From: Candidatus Flexifilum affinis
Lineage (GTDB): Bacteria > Chloroflexota > Anaerolineae > Aggregatilineales > Phototrophicaceae
Length of the DNA: 64,000 nucleotides
Assembly: GCA_016713325.1 (NCBI GenBank)
Contig: JADJPJ010000089.1
Span: 62,001 to 126,000 of the forward strand
Reading direction: 5' to 3'
This document shows positions 36,890-45,921 of this stretch, piece after piece. Each line of letters begins with the position of its first letter. Position 1 is the stretch's first letter. Under the pieces are notes generated by a model, which was not told the DNA's origin, did no database searches, and saw nothing but the letters and a program-made list of their open reading frames with translations. The position numbers were made by a program, and so were the translations under genes.

Positions 36890-37792
36890 ATGTCGTCATC
36901 TTTCCAGCCGCCTATCGTCGTGCATCACATGGCGGCGCTCGACCCATCGCCCTACCCGCCAAACTCGCTTGAAGCCATTCGCCTGTGCCTCGAAGCGGAC
37001 GCACCGTTTGTCGAAATCGACGTCACCGCTCTGGCCGCCGACGATTATCTACTGGTGCACGACCCGGTGCTGGAGTCTGAAACGAGCGGGCAGGGTGAGG
37101 TCGGCGCTACGACATCCGCCGCTGCCAAAGCACTGGCGATAAAGGGGCGCGACGGTGCCGTCACGCCCTACCATCCCGCGTTGCTCAGCGAAGTCGTGGC
37201 CCTGTTCGCTCAGCTTGGTGGGCAAACCCGGCTCCAGATCGACTACAAGAACGTGCTGCCCATGCGCGACGACGAGCCGCTGCGCCGAATCCTGCGACTG
37301 ATCGAGCCGCTTGGCGATCGCGTGCTGATCAGCAGCGGCGCCGACTGGCATCTGCGCCGGATGCGCGCGCTGGCCCCATGGCTCGATCTCGGTTTCGACA
37401 TCGGCTTCTATCTCGATTACCGCACCGAGCAGGGTGATCCGCGCCAACCGCCGTATGTTTTGGGCGCATATGGCTACCATGACGATCATGTCACGGCCCG
37501 CCAGGTCTTCCAGGAACCCGCGGCGTATCTGGCTGAACGCTGCGAGATCCTGTACCGGACCATTGCCGAGGTCAGCACCTGGTACGTCAATTATCGGCTG
37601 TTGGCGCGTGCGCTGGACGATGGATTCAACATGACTGCATGGCTGCACGGCGTCGGGCTGAAAATGGACGCGTGGACCATGGATGCTAATAAGCCGACTG
37701 CGGTCGAGCAGCTCTCGCGGTTGAAGGCCGCCGGCGTCGACCAGTTCACCACCAATACCCCGCGTGCCCTCGCTGCACTCCTGGAGCTGTAA
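36890..37792 (+). CDS. Glycerophosphodiester phosphodiesterase-like protein
   Basis: The protein has 300 residues from ATG 36890; the GTG at 36878 overlaps the AAGG ribosome-binding site. GDPD-type TIM barrel: VVHHMAAL (normally HRG), YPPNSLEAIRLCLEADAPFVEIDVTAL, YLLVHDPVLE (the HDP motif), TRLQIDYKN and the C-terminal MDAWTMDANKP and GVDQFTTNTPRAL (variant of GVDgiiTDxP). The usual first His-Arg is His-His/Met, so metal or substrate binding may be altered. Cytoplasmic. Followed after 5 bases by a histidine phosphatase gene; both diverge from the ABC importer. Confidence 0.8.
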   Translation: MSSSFQPPIVVHHMAALDPSPYPPNSLEAIRLCLEADAPFVEIDVTALAADDYLLVHDPVLESETSGQGEVGATTSAAAKALAIKGRDGAVTPYHPALLSEVVALFAQLGGQTRLQIDYKNVLPMRDDEPLRRILRLIEPLGDRVLISSGADWHLRRMRALAPWLDLGFDIGFYLDYRTEQGDPRQPPYVLGAYGYHDDHVTARQVFQEPAAYLAERCEILYRTIAEVSTWYVNYRLLARALDDGFNMTAWLHGVGLKMDAWTMDANKPTAVEQLSRLKAAGVDQFTTNTPRALAALLEL

Positions 37793-37797
37793 CTATC

Positions 37798-38508
37798 GTG
37801 CGTCTGTACATCATTCGACATGCCGACCCCGATTACCCCAACAACACTCTCACCGCGGCCGGTCACATGGAAGCCGCGGCGCTGGCTCGCCGGCTCGCCG
37901 GGCACGGACTGGACTATATCGCTGCCTCACCGATCGCTCGCGCGCAAATCACCGCGCAGTACACCGCCGATCTGCTCAAACTGCCGGTGGAGACACATGA
38001 CTGGCTGATCGAGGTGGCCGGATGGGGCACCGACCCGGACCCGATCGACTCGGGTTTCATTCCGGCCTGGGATATCCCTGGAGAACGTCTGCGTGCCAAC
38101 GCCGCCTACCACTCCTGGTCAACCTGGGACAGCACCGAGCCGCTGCATTTGCCTATCTATCGCGATACCGTTTCGCAGTTTCGTGATGCCGCCGATGCCT
38201 TCCTCGCCGGGCATGGCTGCGTGCGCGAGGACGTGAACTATCGTATTGCGGCGGACAACGACACACAGATCGCCGCCTTCTGCCATAACGGCACGGCGCT
38301 TCTGTGGGTATCGCTGCTGCTGCACATCCCGCCGCCGCTGGTCTGGTGCAGCTTCTGGCACGCGCCGAGCGCCGTCACGACCATCCTGTTCGAGCGGCGC
38401 AGCGCGCATCTGGCCGCGCCACGGGCGCTCAGCGTCGGCGACACGGCGCATCTTTATGATGCCCGCCTGCCCGTGCAGCCGAGGGGCATCCGCGGCAACT
38501 ATCGTTAG
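37798..38508 (+). CDS. Histidine phosphatase family protein
   Basis: The protein has 236 residues from GTG 37798. The catalytic RHG-type motif is IIRHADPD (His8), the second half of the site is in FCHNG (normally GHG-like) near residue 163, and ASPIARAQITAQ gives the SPxxRAxQT signature. The variant RHA instead of RHG is common in the wider superfamily. Substrates range from phosphosugars to cofactor phosphates. The start overlaps the ribosome-binding region after the GDPD-like stop, so the pair is probably one operon acting on phosphate esters. Confidence 0.88.
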   Translation: MRLYIIRHADPDYPNNTLTAAGHMEAAALARRLAGHGLDYIAASPIARAQITAQYTADLLKLPVETHDWLIEVAGWGTDPDPIDSGFIPAWDIPGERLRANAAYHSWSTWDSTEPLHLPIYRDTVSQFRDAADAFLAGHGCVREDVNYRIAADNDTQIAAFCHNGTALLWVSLLLHIPPPLVWCSFWHAPSAVTTILFERRSAHLAAPRALSVGDTAHLYDARLPVQPRGIRGNYR

Positions 38509-38554
38509 GGAAGGTTCAGACATTTCAAGCGGGGTCGACTGCGAACGTTTGTGT

Positions 38555-38560
38555 TAGAAT
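38555..38560 (+). promoter_or_regulatory. Extended -10 (TG-T-TAGAAT) before the nuclease gene
   Basis: TAGAAT with an upstream TG, 39 bases before the start; no -35. Confidence 0.3.
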
Positions 38561-38598
38561 AGGCGGCCGTAGGTTCGCTGAACGATCGAAGCGCCGTG

Positions 38599-40050
38599 AT
38601 GAAGCCGATCAAAGCCCATACCCTCCGTGATCAGCTGGAGTGCCTCCGGCATGTCTGGCTAGATGCGCATGGAGATCCGGCGCTGCGCGTCGAGCCGGCG
38701 CCGAACTTCGCGCAGCAGCGAGGGCTGTCGTTCGAAGCGTACGCCCGGGAACGGTTTGGGCCTGTACGCCCGGTCCCGACCGCCTCGTGGGATGATGCCG
38801 TGGCCGTTACGCGCGAGCTGATTGCGCAGGGCACCCGCGTGATCAGCGGTGCGTGCCTGGAGCGGCCGCATCCCTTCCATCCTGATGTGCTGGTGCGCGG
38901 TCGCATCGATCTGCTGATACGCGCTTCGCGGCCTTTCCGCAACGATGCGATGTACTTCCCGGTCGAAGTCAAGACGGTGCGCGATCTGCGCGACGCCGAC
39001 CGCTTGCAGCTCGACTGCTACCTGTGGCTGCTGGCGTCCGACCAGGATGGGCCGGAGCACGGCGAGTTCTGGCTGCCAGGCCGGCCGCCCCGGGGCATTG
39101 AAATCGCCCTGCACCGCTACGACGAGACGAGCTTGCTGGGCGCTTTCCGCAGCGTCGGCGACGTGCTGCATCAGCCGAGCGCCCCGCCGATCTACCTGAC
39201 CGGTCATTGCGATCTCTGCCCCTGGCAGGCGCACTGCCAATCGGCTGCGCACGAGGAACGCGCCATCACCCTGCTTAACGGCCTGACGCGGCGCTCCTGG
39301 GAAAGCCTGATCGCCGCTGGGCTGGTCACAGTGGATCTCGTCGCCGAACAGCCGCCAGAAGCGCTGGTACGCCTGAAAGGCATCGGCGCGGCGACGGCGG
39401 GCCAGCTCATCTCCAGCGCCAGGGCCCTGGCTCGGCAGGAAGCGGTCATACTTCGCGAACTGCCGGATGAACTGCACCGGCCGATCGTGATGCTGGACAT
39501 CGAGACTGGGCTGAGCTTTCAGGAGCAGGGGCTTCCCTGGTCCTTTGGCTGGAGCGACGTCAACGGTCAATTGCATGCGGCGGTCGTGGCCCGCTACTCC
39601 AGCGGCAGCACCACCACGCTGCCCGATGGTCGCCCGGTTCACCTGCTGACGGACTATGCCGCCGGTTGGCGGATGATCGCCGAATATGCCGAGGAGCACG
39701 ACGCCCTGGTCTATCACTGGAGCGGCTATGATTCCGGCATCATGCGTCAGACCGCACCGCCCGACGCCGCAGCCGTTCTCTCTCGCCGCATGCGGGACCT
39801 GCTGCATGTCTTCAAGCAGTGTGTCATGCTGCCCGTGCGCGGCCGCAGTATCAAGACGGTCGCCGCCTACCTCGGTTACGCCTACCCACCCTCCTCCGAT
39901 TATGCGCAGGCCTGGAACGATTACCGCCGCTGGCTGATGGACAATGATCGCATCGCTCTGCAGCGCGCGATGGCCTACCAGCTTGCCGACGTGGAAGCCA
40001 TGCTGATCGCTCGCGACTGGCTGGTGCGGCGTGCGGCAGAGGATTCCTGA
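38599..40050 (+). CDS. TM0106-type RecB-like nuclease with HhH and RNase-H-like domains
   Basis: The protein has 483 residues. Residues about 1-210 form a PD-(D/E)xK nuclease: VRGRIDLLI gives the aspartate and FPVEVKTVRD the ExK, while C-x2-C-x5-C (HCDLCPWQAHC) may bind a metal cluster as in RecB/Cas4-type proteins. A helix-hairpin-helix, LVRLKGIGAATAGQLIS, follows (about 255-272). Residues 300-480 resemble the RNase_H_2/DEDD exonuclease fold, with VMLDIETG and HWSGYDSGIM. Such TM0106-family proteins are predicted DNA repair or processing enzymes of unknown cellular role. There are no CRISPR or helicase neighbours. The gene is followed by a 116-base gap. Start is ATG 38599 or GTG 38596. Confidence 0.85.
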   Translation: MKPIKAHTLRDQLECLRHVWLDAHGDPALRVEPAPNFAQQRGLSFEAYARERFGPVRPVPTASWDDAVAVTRELIAQGTRVISGACLERPHPFHPDVLVRGRIDLLIRASRPFRNDAMYFPVEVKTVRDLRDADRLQLDCYLWLLASDQDGPEHGEFWLPGRPPRGIEIALHRYDETSLLGAFRSVGDVLHQPSAPPIYLTGHCDLCPWQAHCQSAAHEERAITLLNGLTRRSWESLIAAGLVTVDLVAEQPPEALVRLKGIGAATAGQLISSARALARQEAVILRELPDELHRPIVMLDIETGLSFQEQGLPWSFGWSDVNGQLHAAVVARYSSGSTTTLPDGRPVHLLTDYAAGWRMIAEYAEEHDALVYHWSGYDSGIMRQTAPPDAAAVLSRRMRDLLHVFKQCVMLPVRGRSIKTVAAYLGYAYPPSSDYAQAWNDYRRWLMDNDRIALQRAMAYQLADVEAMLIARDWLVRRAAEDS

Positions 40051-40166
40051 TCCATATCCGTCTAGGCCGCCCCCATCTTTTTGCAGTCTGAAGTGGTTTG
40101 AACAAGCTCAAGCGGCCCGCCGTATGAAACGGTATGGGTTCCTTGCAGCGTGAACAAGGAGTTTCA

Positions 40167-41702
40167 ATGTCGAGGTTCTTGCGAAACACGTTCGTAATTT
40201 TCGTCGTGCTGCTGGTTGGCGCAGCGCTCGCCTCAGCACAGGACGCGGTCTCTTTGGTCGAATTCATGGACGGTACGTTCGGCGTCCAGGGCGTCAGACC
40301 GGATGGATGGATGAACGTCCAGCCCGGCATTCATGTGCGAGGCGGGTCAGGGCGCGATGTGACCCTGCTGGCAGTACAGGCCGCGCCGCTGTCTGTCCAA
40401 TCGTTGTGGCCCGCGCTGCTGCCGCAGTTTGGCTTGCAGAGCCCGCCAGAGAGTATCGGCGCGCTGACCACCGAGGCGTTCGAGTGGCAGTTGTATCAGT
40501 TCGAGGTGACGCAGGCCGGGATCACGGTCGCCGTCGATCTGGCGCTGGCCGAACAGGATGGCACAACTTATATTGTTCTCGTGCAGTCGGACGCGTCCGA
40601 ACAGCAGGCGCTCTACGATCAGGTCTTCATGCCGGTCGTCGAGTCACTGAAGCCCTTTGTTGAGGACACAGCTTCATTACCGTACACCGTCGAAGAGGTG
40701 GCTTTTGCCAACGGCGAGGTGACCCTCGCCGGCACGCTGACACTGCCCGAAGGGGACGGCCCTCATCCCGCAGTAGTCCTGATGACTGGCAGCGGCCCTC
40801 AGGATCGCGATGAGCAGGTCGCCGGGTTTGCGATCTTCCGCACCATCGCCGACTATCTCACGCGTCAGGGAAGTGCCGTGCTGCGCTATGACGATCGTGG
40901 CGTTGGACAGTCCAGCGGTGAATGGGCATCGGCAGGCCTGGCAGAGTTCGCGGCGGATGGCAAGGCCGCCGTCGCCTACTTGCAGACGCGCGACGACATC
41001 AATGCTGAACAGGTGGGCGTCCTCGGACACAGCATCGGTGGCGCGCTTGCCGCGATACTGGGCGCGGACCCGGAGAGCGGCCTGGCCTTCATCGTCTCCA
41101 TGGCCGGGCCGGGTGTCGACGGACAGGTCACGCTGGTCGAGCAGAACAAGATCATCCTTGCGCAGCAGGGGGCGACTCCGGAGCAGATCGACTCGCAGAT
41201 CGCGTTTCTGGAAGCCTCTTTCCCACTCATCGAAGCGCGCGACTGGGAGGCGTATGAGGATCTCATGGATGACACCCTGGTCGAGCAGTGGGATTTGCTG
41301 ACGGACGAGCAGCGCGAGTCCACTGGCCTGAGCAGCGCTGAAGAGTTCGCCGAACTGAGCGCGGCGAATGGACTCGCGACCGTCTCGAATGAGGAGTTCA
41401 TCACGCTGATGGCCTATGACCCGGCGCCGGATTGGGAGAAGACGACTGTGCCGGTGCTGGCCCTGTTCGGCGAGTTCGATCTTCAGGTGCCACCCGTGCT
41501 TCACGCTCCAGCCCTGGAAGCGGCGCTGGAGGCGAGTGGCAATTCGGATGTGACGGTGGTAGTCATCGAAGGGGCAAACCATCTGTTCCAGGCGACGGAG
41601 ACCGGTGCGATTGAAGAGTACGCTCAGCTCCCGCCGGAGTTCGTGCCGGACTTTCTGCCGACGATCAGCAACTGGATTCTGGAGCGGGTCAGCGATTCGT
41701 AA
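40167..41702 (+). CDS. Secreted alpha/beta hydrolase
   Basis: The protein has 511 residues from ATG 40167 (AGGAG, 5-base spacer). A signal peptide (1-25, ending ASAQ) is followed by an N-terminal domain of about 150 residues and then an alpha/beta hydrolase (about 180-511). The latter has LTLPEGDGPHPAVVLMTGSGPQDRD, LRYDDRGVGQSSGEWA and the nucleophile elbow GHSIGG. An acid is offered by FGEFDLQVPP and the histidine by GANHLFQ. This is the family of EstA/YtmA-like or S9-related esterases and peptidases. The large insertion of about 100 residues after the elbow forms a lid. It acts outside the cytoplasm; substrate unknown. Confidence 0.88.
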   Translation: MSRFLRNTFVIFVVLLVGAALASAQDAVSLVEFMDGTFGVQGVRPDGWMNVQPGIHVRGGSGRDVTLLAVQAAPLSVQSLWPALLPQFGLQSPPESIGALTTEAFEWQLYQFEVTQAGITVAVDLALAEQDGTTYIVLVQSDASEQQALYDQVFMPVVESLKPFVEDTASLPYTVEEVAFANGEVTLAGTLTLPEGDGPHPAVVLMTGSGPQDRDEQVAGFAIFRTIADYLTRQGSAVLRYDDRGVGQSSGEWASAGLAEFAADGKAAVAYLQTRDDINAEQVGVLGHSIGGALAAILGADPESGLAFIVSMAGPGVDGQVTLVEQNKIILAQQGATPEQIDSQIAFLEASFPLIEARDWEAYEDLMDDTLVEQWDLLTDEQRESTGLSSAEEFAELSAANGLATVSNEEFITLMAYDPAPDWEKTTVPVLALFGEFDLQVPPVLHAPALEAALEASGNSDVTVVVIEGANHLFQATETGAIEEYAQLPPEFVPDFLPTISNWILERVSDS

Positions 41703-41703
41703 G

Positions 41704-41721
41704 GACGCGCAGCGGCGCGTC
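41704..41721. terminator. Hairpin between convergent genes
   Basis: GACGCGC-AGCG-GCGCGTC immediately after the hydrolase stop codon. The next 40 bases lead to the convergent permease. Confidence 0.5.
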
Positions 41722-41762
41722 TGCAACATCTGTAGGGGGTGAGGCGCTGTCTCGCCCTGCTT

Positions 41763-42593
41763 CTATTTCAGGCCGCTGCTGGCGAAGCTCTCGATAAAGC
41801 GGCGCTGGAAGAGCATGAACAGAATCACCAGCGGGGCGATCACCAGCAGCGTCCCGGCTAGTAGCTGACCATACAGCGCCCCGAGTTCGGTGGTGCTGTA
41901 CAGCTTATTCAGCCCGACGGTCAGTGGGCGCACCTCTTCGGTGCGGGTGACGATGAACGGCCACAGGAATTCGTTCCAGTGGCTGCTGATCGAAACCAGG
42001 GCAAAGGCGATGTAGGCGGGGAAGGCCAGCGGGATGTAGACGTTGCGCATGACCTGCCACCAGTTGGCCCCGTCGATGCGCGCCGCTTCCTCGAATTCCA
42101 GCGGCACCCCCCGGAAGGTCTGGCGCATCAGCAGCACCCCGAACGCCGAACCCCAATAGGGCATCATCAGCGCCCAGCGCGTGTCGTACAGGCCGAGCGT
42201 GCGGATGGTGGCGAAATTCTGCGCCAGCAGGGCGGCGGTCGGGATCATTAGCTGAAGCAGGATGAGGAAGAGGAAGAACCCGCGGCCGAAGAAGTGCAGT
42301 CGCGCGAAGGCGTAGCCGGCCATCGTCACCGTGACGATCTGCACGACCAGCACGCCGACCACGAACAGGATGCTGTTCACATAGTGCCAGCCCCACGGGG
42401 CGATATTCCATGCGGCCTGGTAGTTGTCCAGCGTCAGGCGGCTGCCAAAGAAGATGTTGCCGATGCTGACCGGCTCGGCCTGTGGGCGGAAGCTGACCAG
42501 CACGGCGAATATCAGCGGCAGCATCCAGACAATGGCGACGGCGCCCGTCAGCAGCCACATGCCGCGCCCGGCGGCATCACCGGATCTACGCAT
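41763..42593 (-). CDS. Carbohydrate ABC transporter permease, MalG-like
   Basis: The protein has 276 residues from ATG 42593 (GAGG 6 bases upstream), overlapping the upstream permease by 8 bases. Six membrane helices and the CUT1 EAA loop PLEFEEAARIDGANWWQVMRNVYIPLAFP identify it as a sugar importer subunit, and WNEFLWPFIVT is typical of MalG/UgpE. No ATPase gene is linked, so the complex probably uses a shared MsmK/UgpC-like ATPase encoded elsewhere, a common arrangement for CUT1 systems. Confidence 0.94.
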   Translation of the reverse strand: MRRSGDAAGRGMWLLTGAVAIVWMLPLIFAVLVSFRPQAEPVSIGNIFFGSRLTLDNYQAAWNIAPWGWHYVNSILFVVGVLVVQIVTVTMAGYAFARLHFFGRGFFLFLILLQLMIPTAALLAQNFATIRTLGLYDTRWALMMPYWGSAFGVLLMRQTFRGVPLEFEEAARIDGANWWQVMRNVYIPLAFPAYIAFALVSISSHWNEFLWPFIVTRTEEVRPLTVGLNKLYSTTELGALYGQLLAGTLLVIAPLVILFMLFQRRFIESFASSGLK

Positions 42594-43533
42594 CGGCGTC
42601 CTCACGTCCACGTTCGAACAGGAAGAAATTGGAGATGGTGAAGGTAAGCAGCAGAAGAACCAGGATCACCGTCATGGCGTTGATGTAACCCCAGTTGCGC
42701 CGCTCGGGGATGGTTTTGAAGATCAGGTAGAGCAACAGAGTCGCCCGGTCGCCAGGGTTGCCCTGGCCGAGCGCCTGAAGCTGCTCGACGGTCTGGAAGG
42801 CGAAGATGAAGTTGACCACCAGCACGAACAGGGTGGTCCGGCGCAGCAGGGGTAAGGTAATGCGGCGGAACATGCCCCAACCATAGGCGCCGTCGAGCGC
42901 CGCCGCTTCATACAGCTCGCGCGGGATGTTTTGCAGCCCGGCGAGATAGAAGATCATGTAGTAGCCGGCCTGCTTCCAGATGTTGACGATCGTCACCGAG
43001 ATCAGCACCAGATTCGGGTCGCCCAGCCAGTTGACGGTCGTGCCGCCCAGTGAACGCAGGACGGTGTTGATCAGACCGACGGTGTCCGAGAATAGGAATG
43101 CCCAGATACTCGCCGCGCCGATCAGTGGGAGCAGGGCAGGGTAGAAAATGCCGAAGCGCCACACCCCGATGAGCGGCATCTTCTGATTGAGCAGCAGAGC
43201 GAAGCCGAGCGCCATCGGCACGCTGACTACCACCGTGGCAATGGCGAAAAACAGCGTGTTGCCGATCACCATCGTAAACGTCGAGCCGATGAAGTGATCT
43301 GGATTGAACAAGTCGGCGTAGTTGCCCAGGCCGACGAACACCGGCGCCTCACGGGCATTGCGCGGGATGCTGTACAGACTGTCGTTGACCGCATTGGCCG
43401 CGGGGTAAAGCGTGAAGATGAAGACCAGGATCAGCGTCGGGGCGATCAGCAGATAGGGGAAGGCGATGCGCATCAGGCGTCGCGACCAGGGAGGGCGTGA
43501 AGGAGTGAACGTCGCGAGCATCGTTTCCTGCAT
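42586..43533 (-). CDS. Carbohydrate ABC transporter permease, MalF/UgpA-like
   Basis: The protein has 315 residues; ATG 43533 is used, and ATG 43521 with AGGAAACG upstream is an alternative. Six helices start with PYLLIAPTLILVFIFTLYP. The EAA loop is RELYEAAALDGAYGWGMFRRITLP. It pairs with the MalG-like subunit. The binding-protein gene lies upstream, with a hairpin in the 135-base gap. Confidence 0.94.
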   Translation of the reverse strand: MQETMLATFTPSRPPWSRRLMRIAFPYLLIAPTLILVFIFTLYPAANAVNDSLYSIPRNAREAPVFVGLGNYADLFNPDHFIGSTFTMVIGNTLFFAIATVVVSVPMALGFALLLNQKMPLIGVWRFGIFYPALLPLIGAASIWAFLFSDTVGLINTVLRSLGGTTVNWLGDPNLVLISVTIVNIWKQAGYYMIFYLAGLQNIPRELYEAAALDGAYGWGMFRRITLPLLRRTTLFVLVVNFIFAFQTVEQLQALGQGNPGDRATLLLYLIFKTIPERRNWGYINAMTVILVLLLLTFTISNFFLFERGREDADA

Positions 43534-43610
43534 GGGGAGGAGCCGTTTCCTGGAACGATCCGTTTTGAGGTTGGCCGGCGCAGGTTCAGCCGCCGGCATG
43601 GCCAACATCG

Positions 43611-43643
43611 CCACCCGCCGCCGGTTCGACCCGCGGCGGGTGG
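43611..43643 (-). terminator. Intra-operon hairpin after the sugar-binding protein gene
   Basis: CCACCCGCCGC pairs with GCGGCGGGTGG (11 bp) around an 11-base loop, 25 bases past the binding-protein stop codon. Same design as the hairpin in the other ABC operon (35516-35547). Confidence 0.55.
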
Positions 43644-43668
43644 ACAATGAAGGTCAGGTGACAATCGA

Positions 43669-44988
43669 CTACTTGTATTCGGCCAGCAGGGCGTCGATCT
43701 GTTCCTGAGCCGAGGCCAGGGTCGCCGCCGCATCGGGCTCGGCGCCGCTGATGATCGCGCTCAGGACGGTGTTGATGATGTTCTGCGTATCGATGGCGCG
43801 GTAGCTGGTGAACTCGCGGCTGGCGAAGGCCAGTTGATCGCGGGCGATGCCATACTGCGGCTTCTCGGCCGCCAGCGACATCAGCGGGTCAACGTCCCAG
43901 GCGCTGGTGCGCGCGGCGATGTAGCCAGTGGCCGCACCCCAGTCCGACTGGATTTCAGGAGACGCCAGGAACTCAACCCACTTCCAGGCAGCGTCGAGCT
44001 CTTCCTGCGAGCGTTCCTGACCGACTGGGTTGAAAATGTACAGATTGCCGCCGCCGGTGGGCGTGCCGTAGCCGGTGCCATCGTCGCTCGCCGGACCGGA
44101 GGGCAGGAAGCCAACGCCCACTTCAAATGGCGCTTCGTTGAGGATGCGCGTCAGGCTGCCGGTGGTGTGATAGATCATCGCGGCCTGCCCGGCGATAAAA
44201 GCGGTCGGGGTATCGCCCCACACGCTGCCGCCGACCGGGCCAACGCCGTACTCGGTGCCCAGGGCGCGCGAGAACTCCGCCGCGCTGATGACGGCCGGGT
44301 CATTCAGGTACACGTCGGTGAAGGTCTCGCCGATGATATTGCGGCCGTAGGCGATGGCGAAGCTCTGGAACATCCAGATCGGGAAGCCGCCGGCGAAGGG
44401 CACCAGCAGGCCCCAGCGCTCGCCGTTGGGCAGTGTCAGCGCCTGGGCAATCTCCAGCAGCTCGTCGCGATTCTTCGGCGCGGCGTCATAACCGGCTTCG
44501 GCGAGCATATCGGCGTTGTAGTACAGAATCGGTGTGCTGCGCTGGAACGGAACGCTCCAGATGGTGCCATCGGCGTCATAGCTGTTGAGGAACAAGGCGG
44601 GGAAGAAGTCGCTCACCCAGGCTTCCGGGTCCGCGCTGGCATCGATGTAGCTCTGTACCGGCAGGATATGGCCTTCTTCGATGAAGCTGAGCAGGTCGGT
44701 GCTGAGCATCACGGCCACGTCCGGGCCGGCGCCGCCGCCATTCAGTTCCGTCTGGATGGTGTCACGCGTTTGGGTGTAGGAGCCGGCGTAGACCGGATTG
44801 ATGTCAATGTCCGGATTGGCTTCTTCGAACTGGGCAACATAGCGATCCATGATCGTCGCCACGTTGTCGCCGATAGCCGACGGATAGTAGAAGTCGATGA
44901 CGATGGGTTCGCTCTGGGCCGCCGCGCTGAAACTGAGCGTCAGCAGCACGAGCGAAGCGATCAACACTAGCAGGCGAGAAGTACGCAT
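43669..44988 (-). CDS. Carbohydrate ABC transporter substrate-binding protein (family 1)
   Basis: The protein has 439 residues from ATG 44988 (AAAGG 10 bases upstream). A signal peptide (1-25, ending AAAQ) has no lipobox. Family-1 sugar-binding features: VIDFYYPSAIGDNVATIMDRYVAQFEEANPDIDI, DVAVMLSTDLLSFIEEGHILP, STPILYYNADMLAEAG and the C-terminal AATGYIAARTSAWD. UgpB/glycerol-3-phosphate or disaccharide ligands are typical, but the exact sugar is unknown. It is the first gene of a three-gene operon; the minus-strand start region (45000-45173) shows a TAGGAT-like -10 near 45050. Confidence 0.93.
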   Translation of the reverse strand: MRTSRLLVLIASLVLLTLSFSAAAQSEPIVIDFYYPSAIGDNVATIMDRYVAQFEEANPDIDINPVYAGSYTQTRDTIQTELNGGGAGPDVAVMLSTDLLSFIEEGHILPVQSYIDASADPEAWVSDFFPALFLNSYDADGTIWSVPFQRSTPILYYNADMLAEAGYDAAPKNRDELLEIAQALTLPNGERWGLLVPFAGGFPIWMFQSFAIAYGRNIIGETFTDVYLNDPAVISAAEFSRALGTEYGVGPVGGSVWGDTPTAFIAGQAAMIYHTTGSLTRILNEAPFEVGVGFLPSGPASDDGTGYGTPTGGGNLYIFNPVGQERSQEELDAAWKWVEFLASPEIQSDWGAATGYIAARTSAWDVDPLMSLAAEKPQYGIARDQLAFASREFTSYRAIDTQNIINTVLSAIISGAEPDAAATLASAQEQIDALLAEYK

Positions 44989-45136
44989 GGACAGAGAACC
45001 TTTCTCAACAGCAGACATCCAGGAACTGACTTCACGAACGCTGCTATCCTACCATGCGCTCCGAACGGACTGCAACTCGGGATCGAAGGCGTTTTCAGGC
45101 GAGCCGGCATCGAGTGTGAAGGCTAACCATTGGCGG

Positions 45137-45142
45137 TATAAT
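45137..45142 (+). promoter_or_regulatory. -10 TATAAT before the dienelactone-hydrolase-like gene
   Basis: Perfect TATAAT 31 bases before ATG 45174; the matching -35 position (GTGTGA) is poor. Confidence 0.4.
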
Positions 45143-45173
45143 CTCGGTCATCCGTTGTTCCGAGAGGCCGATT

Positions 45174-45896
45174 ATGCCCATCTACAACCCGACACGAGTC
45201 GAATACTCCATTGTCAACGGGCGGGTGAGCGTGGTCGCCGACGATGGGACCGTTATCCCCGCGTACTGGTCGCATCCCGATCTGGTTGGCGCCTTTCCTG
45301 CGGTCTGCCTTGTCCATGACTGGTGGGGAATCAGCGCCACCGATCGCCAGCTCGCTCACCTCTTCGCTCAGCTTGGCTATTATGTCCTCATTCCCGATTT
45401 GTTCCATGGCGCCACTGCGTCAACCCCGACAGAGGCTATGGACCTGGTTCGGCGCTTTGGCGGTCAGGCCTATGGCCTGGTCGATCGGTCACTGGGTGTT
45501 CTGGAGAAGCATCACCGCACCAATGGCAACGTCGGCGTTGTCGGATTCGGCATGGGCGGCAGTCTCGCGTATGAGGCGGCGATTCTGCGCCCGGACCTGG
45601 AAGCTGCGGTCGCCTTTTACGGGCTTCCAGGCCGCTACTGGGGCCGCTTCAAAGACGCCCGTGCGCCGATCCTGGCCTTCTACGGGTCGGCGGAACCGGT
45701 GGTCAAGGCGGAAGACATCGAGCGGATGCGCGCCGAACTGGTCGAGTCCAATCTGCCGCACGAGGTGGTGGTGCTCAAGGGTGCCGCGCGAGCCTTCTTT
45801 CGCGGCGGCGTGACCGGCACTGCTGACGACCCGGATGTGATCGCCTGGGAGCGCATGCTGGCCTTTCTCGATCGCTTTGTGCTGAACCGCCGCTAG
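45174..45896 (+). CDS. Dienelactone-hydrolase-like protein lacking the catalytic triad
   Basis: The protein has 240 residues; GAGAGG is 8 bases before the ATG. The fold is clear from VCLVHDWWGISATDRQLAHLF, YVLIPDLFHG, VGVVGFGMGGSLAYEAA, PILAFYGSAEPVV and VVVLKGAARAFF. Functional dienelactone hydrolases have Cys in GFCMGG, Asp in the G-x-x-D loop and His in GAxHAF. Here these are Gly126, Glu174 and Arg206. All three catalytic positions are therefore changed, which argues for a pseudo-hydrolase with a binding or regulatory role. No signal peptide. Followed by lipB after 25 bases. Confidence 0.88.
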   Translation: MPIYNPTRVEYSIVNGRVSVVADDGTVIPAYWSHPDLVGAFPAVCLVHDWWGISATDRQLAHLFAQLGYYVLIPDLFHGATASTPTEAMDLVRRFGGQAYGLVDRSLGVLEKHHRTNGNVGVVGFGMGGSLAYEAAILRPDLEAAVAFYGLPGRYWGRFKDARAPILAFYGSAEPVVKAEDIERMRAELVESNLPHEVVVLKGAARAFFRGGVTGTADDPDVIAWERMLAFLDRFVLNRR

Positions 45897-45921
45897 AGCT
45901 GGCGCTTAGATTCCATCTGCG

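Noticed and set aside
38599..40050. Cas4-like nuclease of a CRISPR system
   Set aside because: The cysteine cluster and RecB fold are shared with Cas4, but the HhH and RNase-H-like domains point to the TM0106 family, and there is no repeat array or cas gene nearby.
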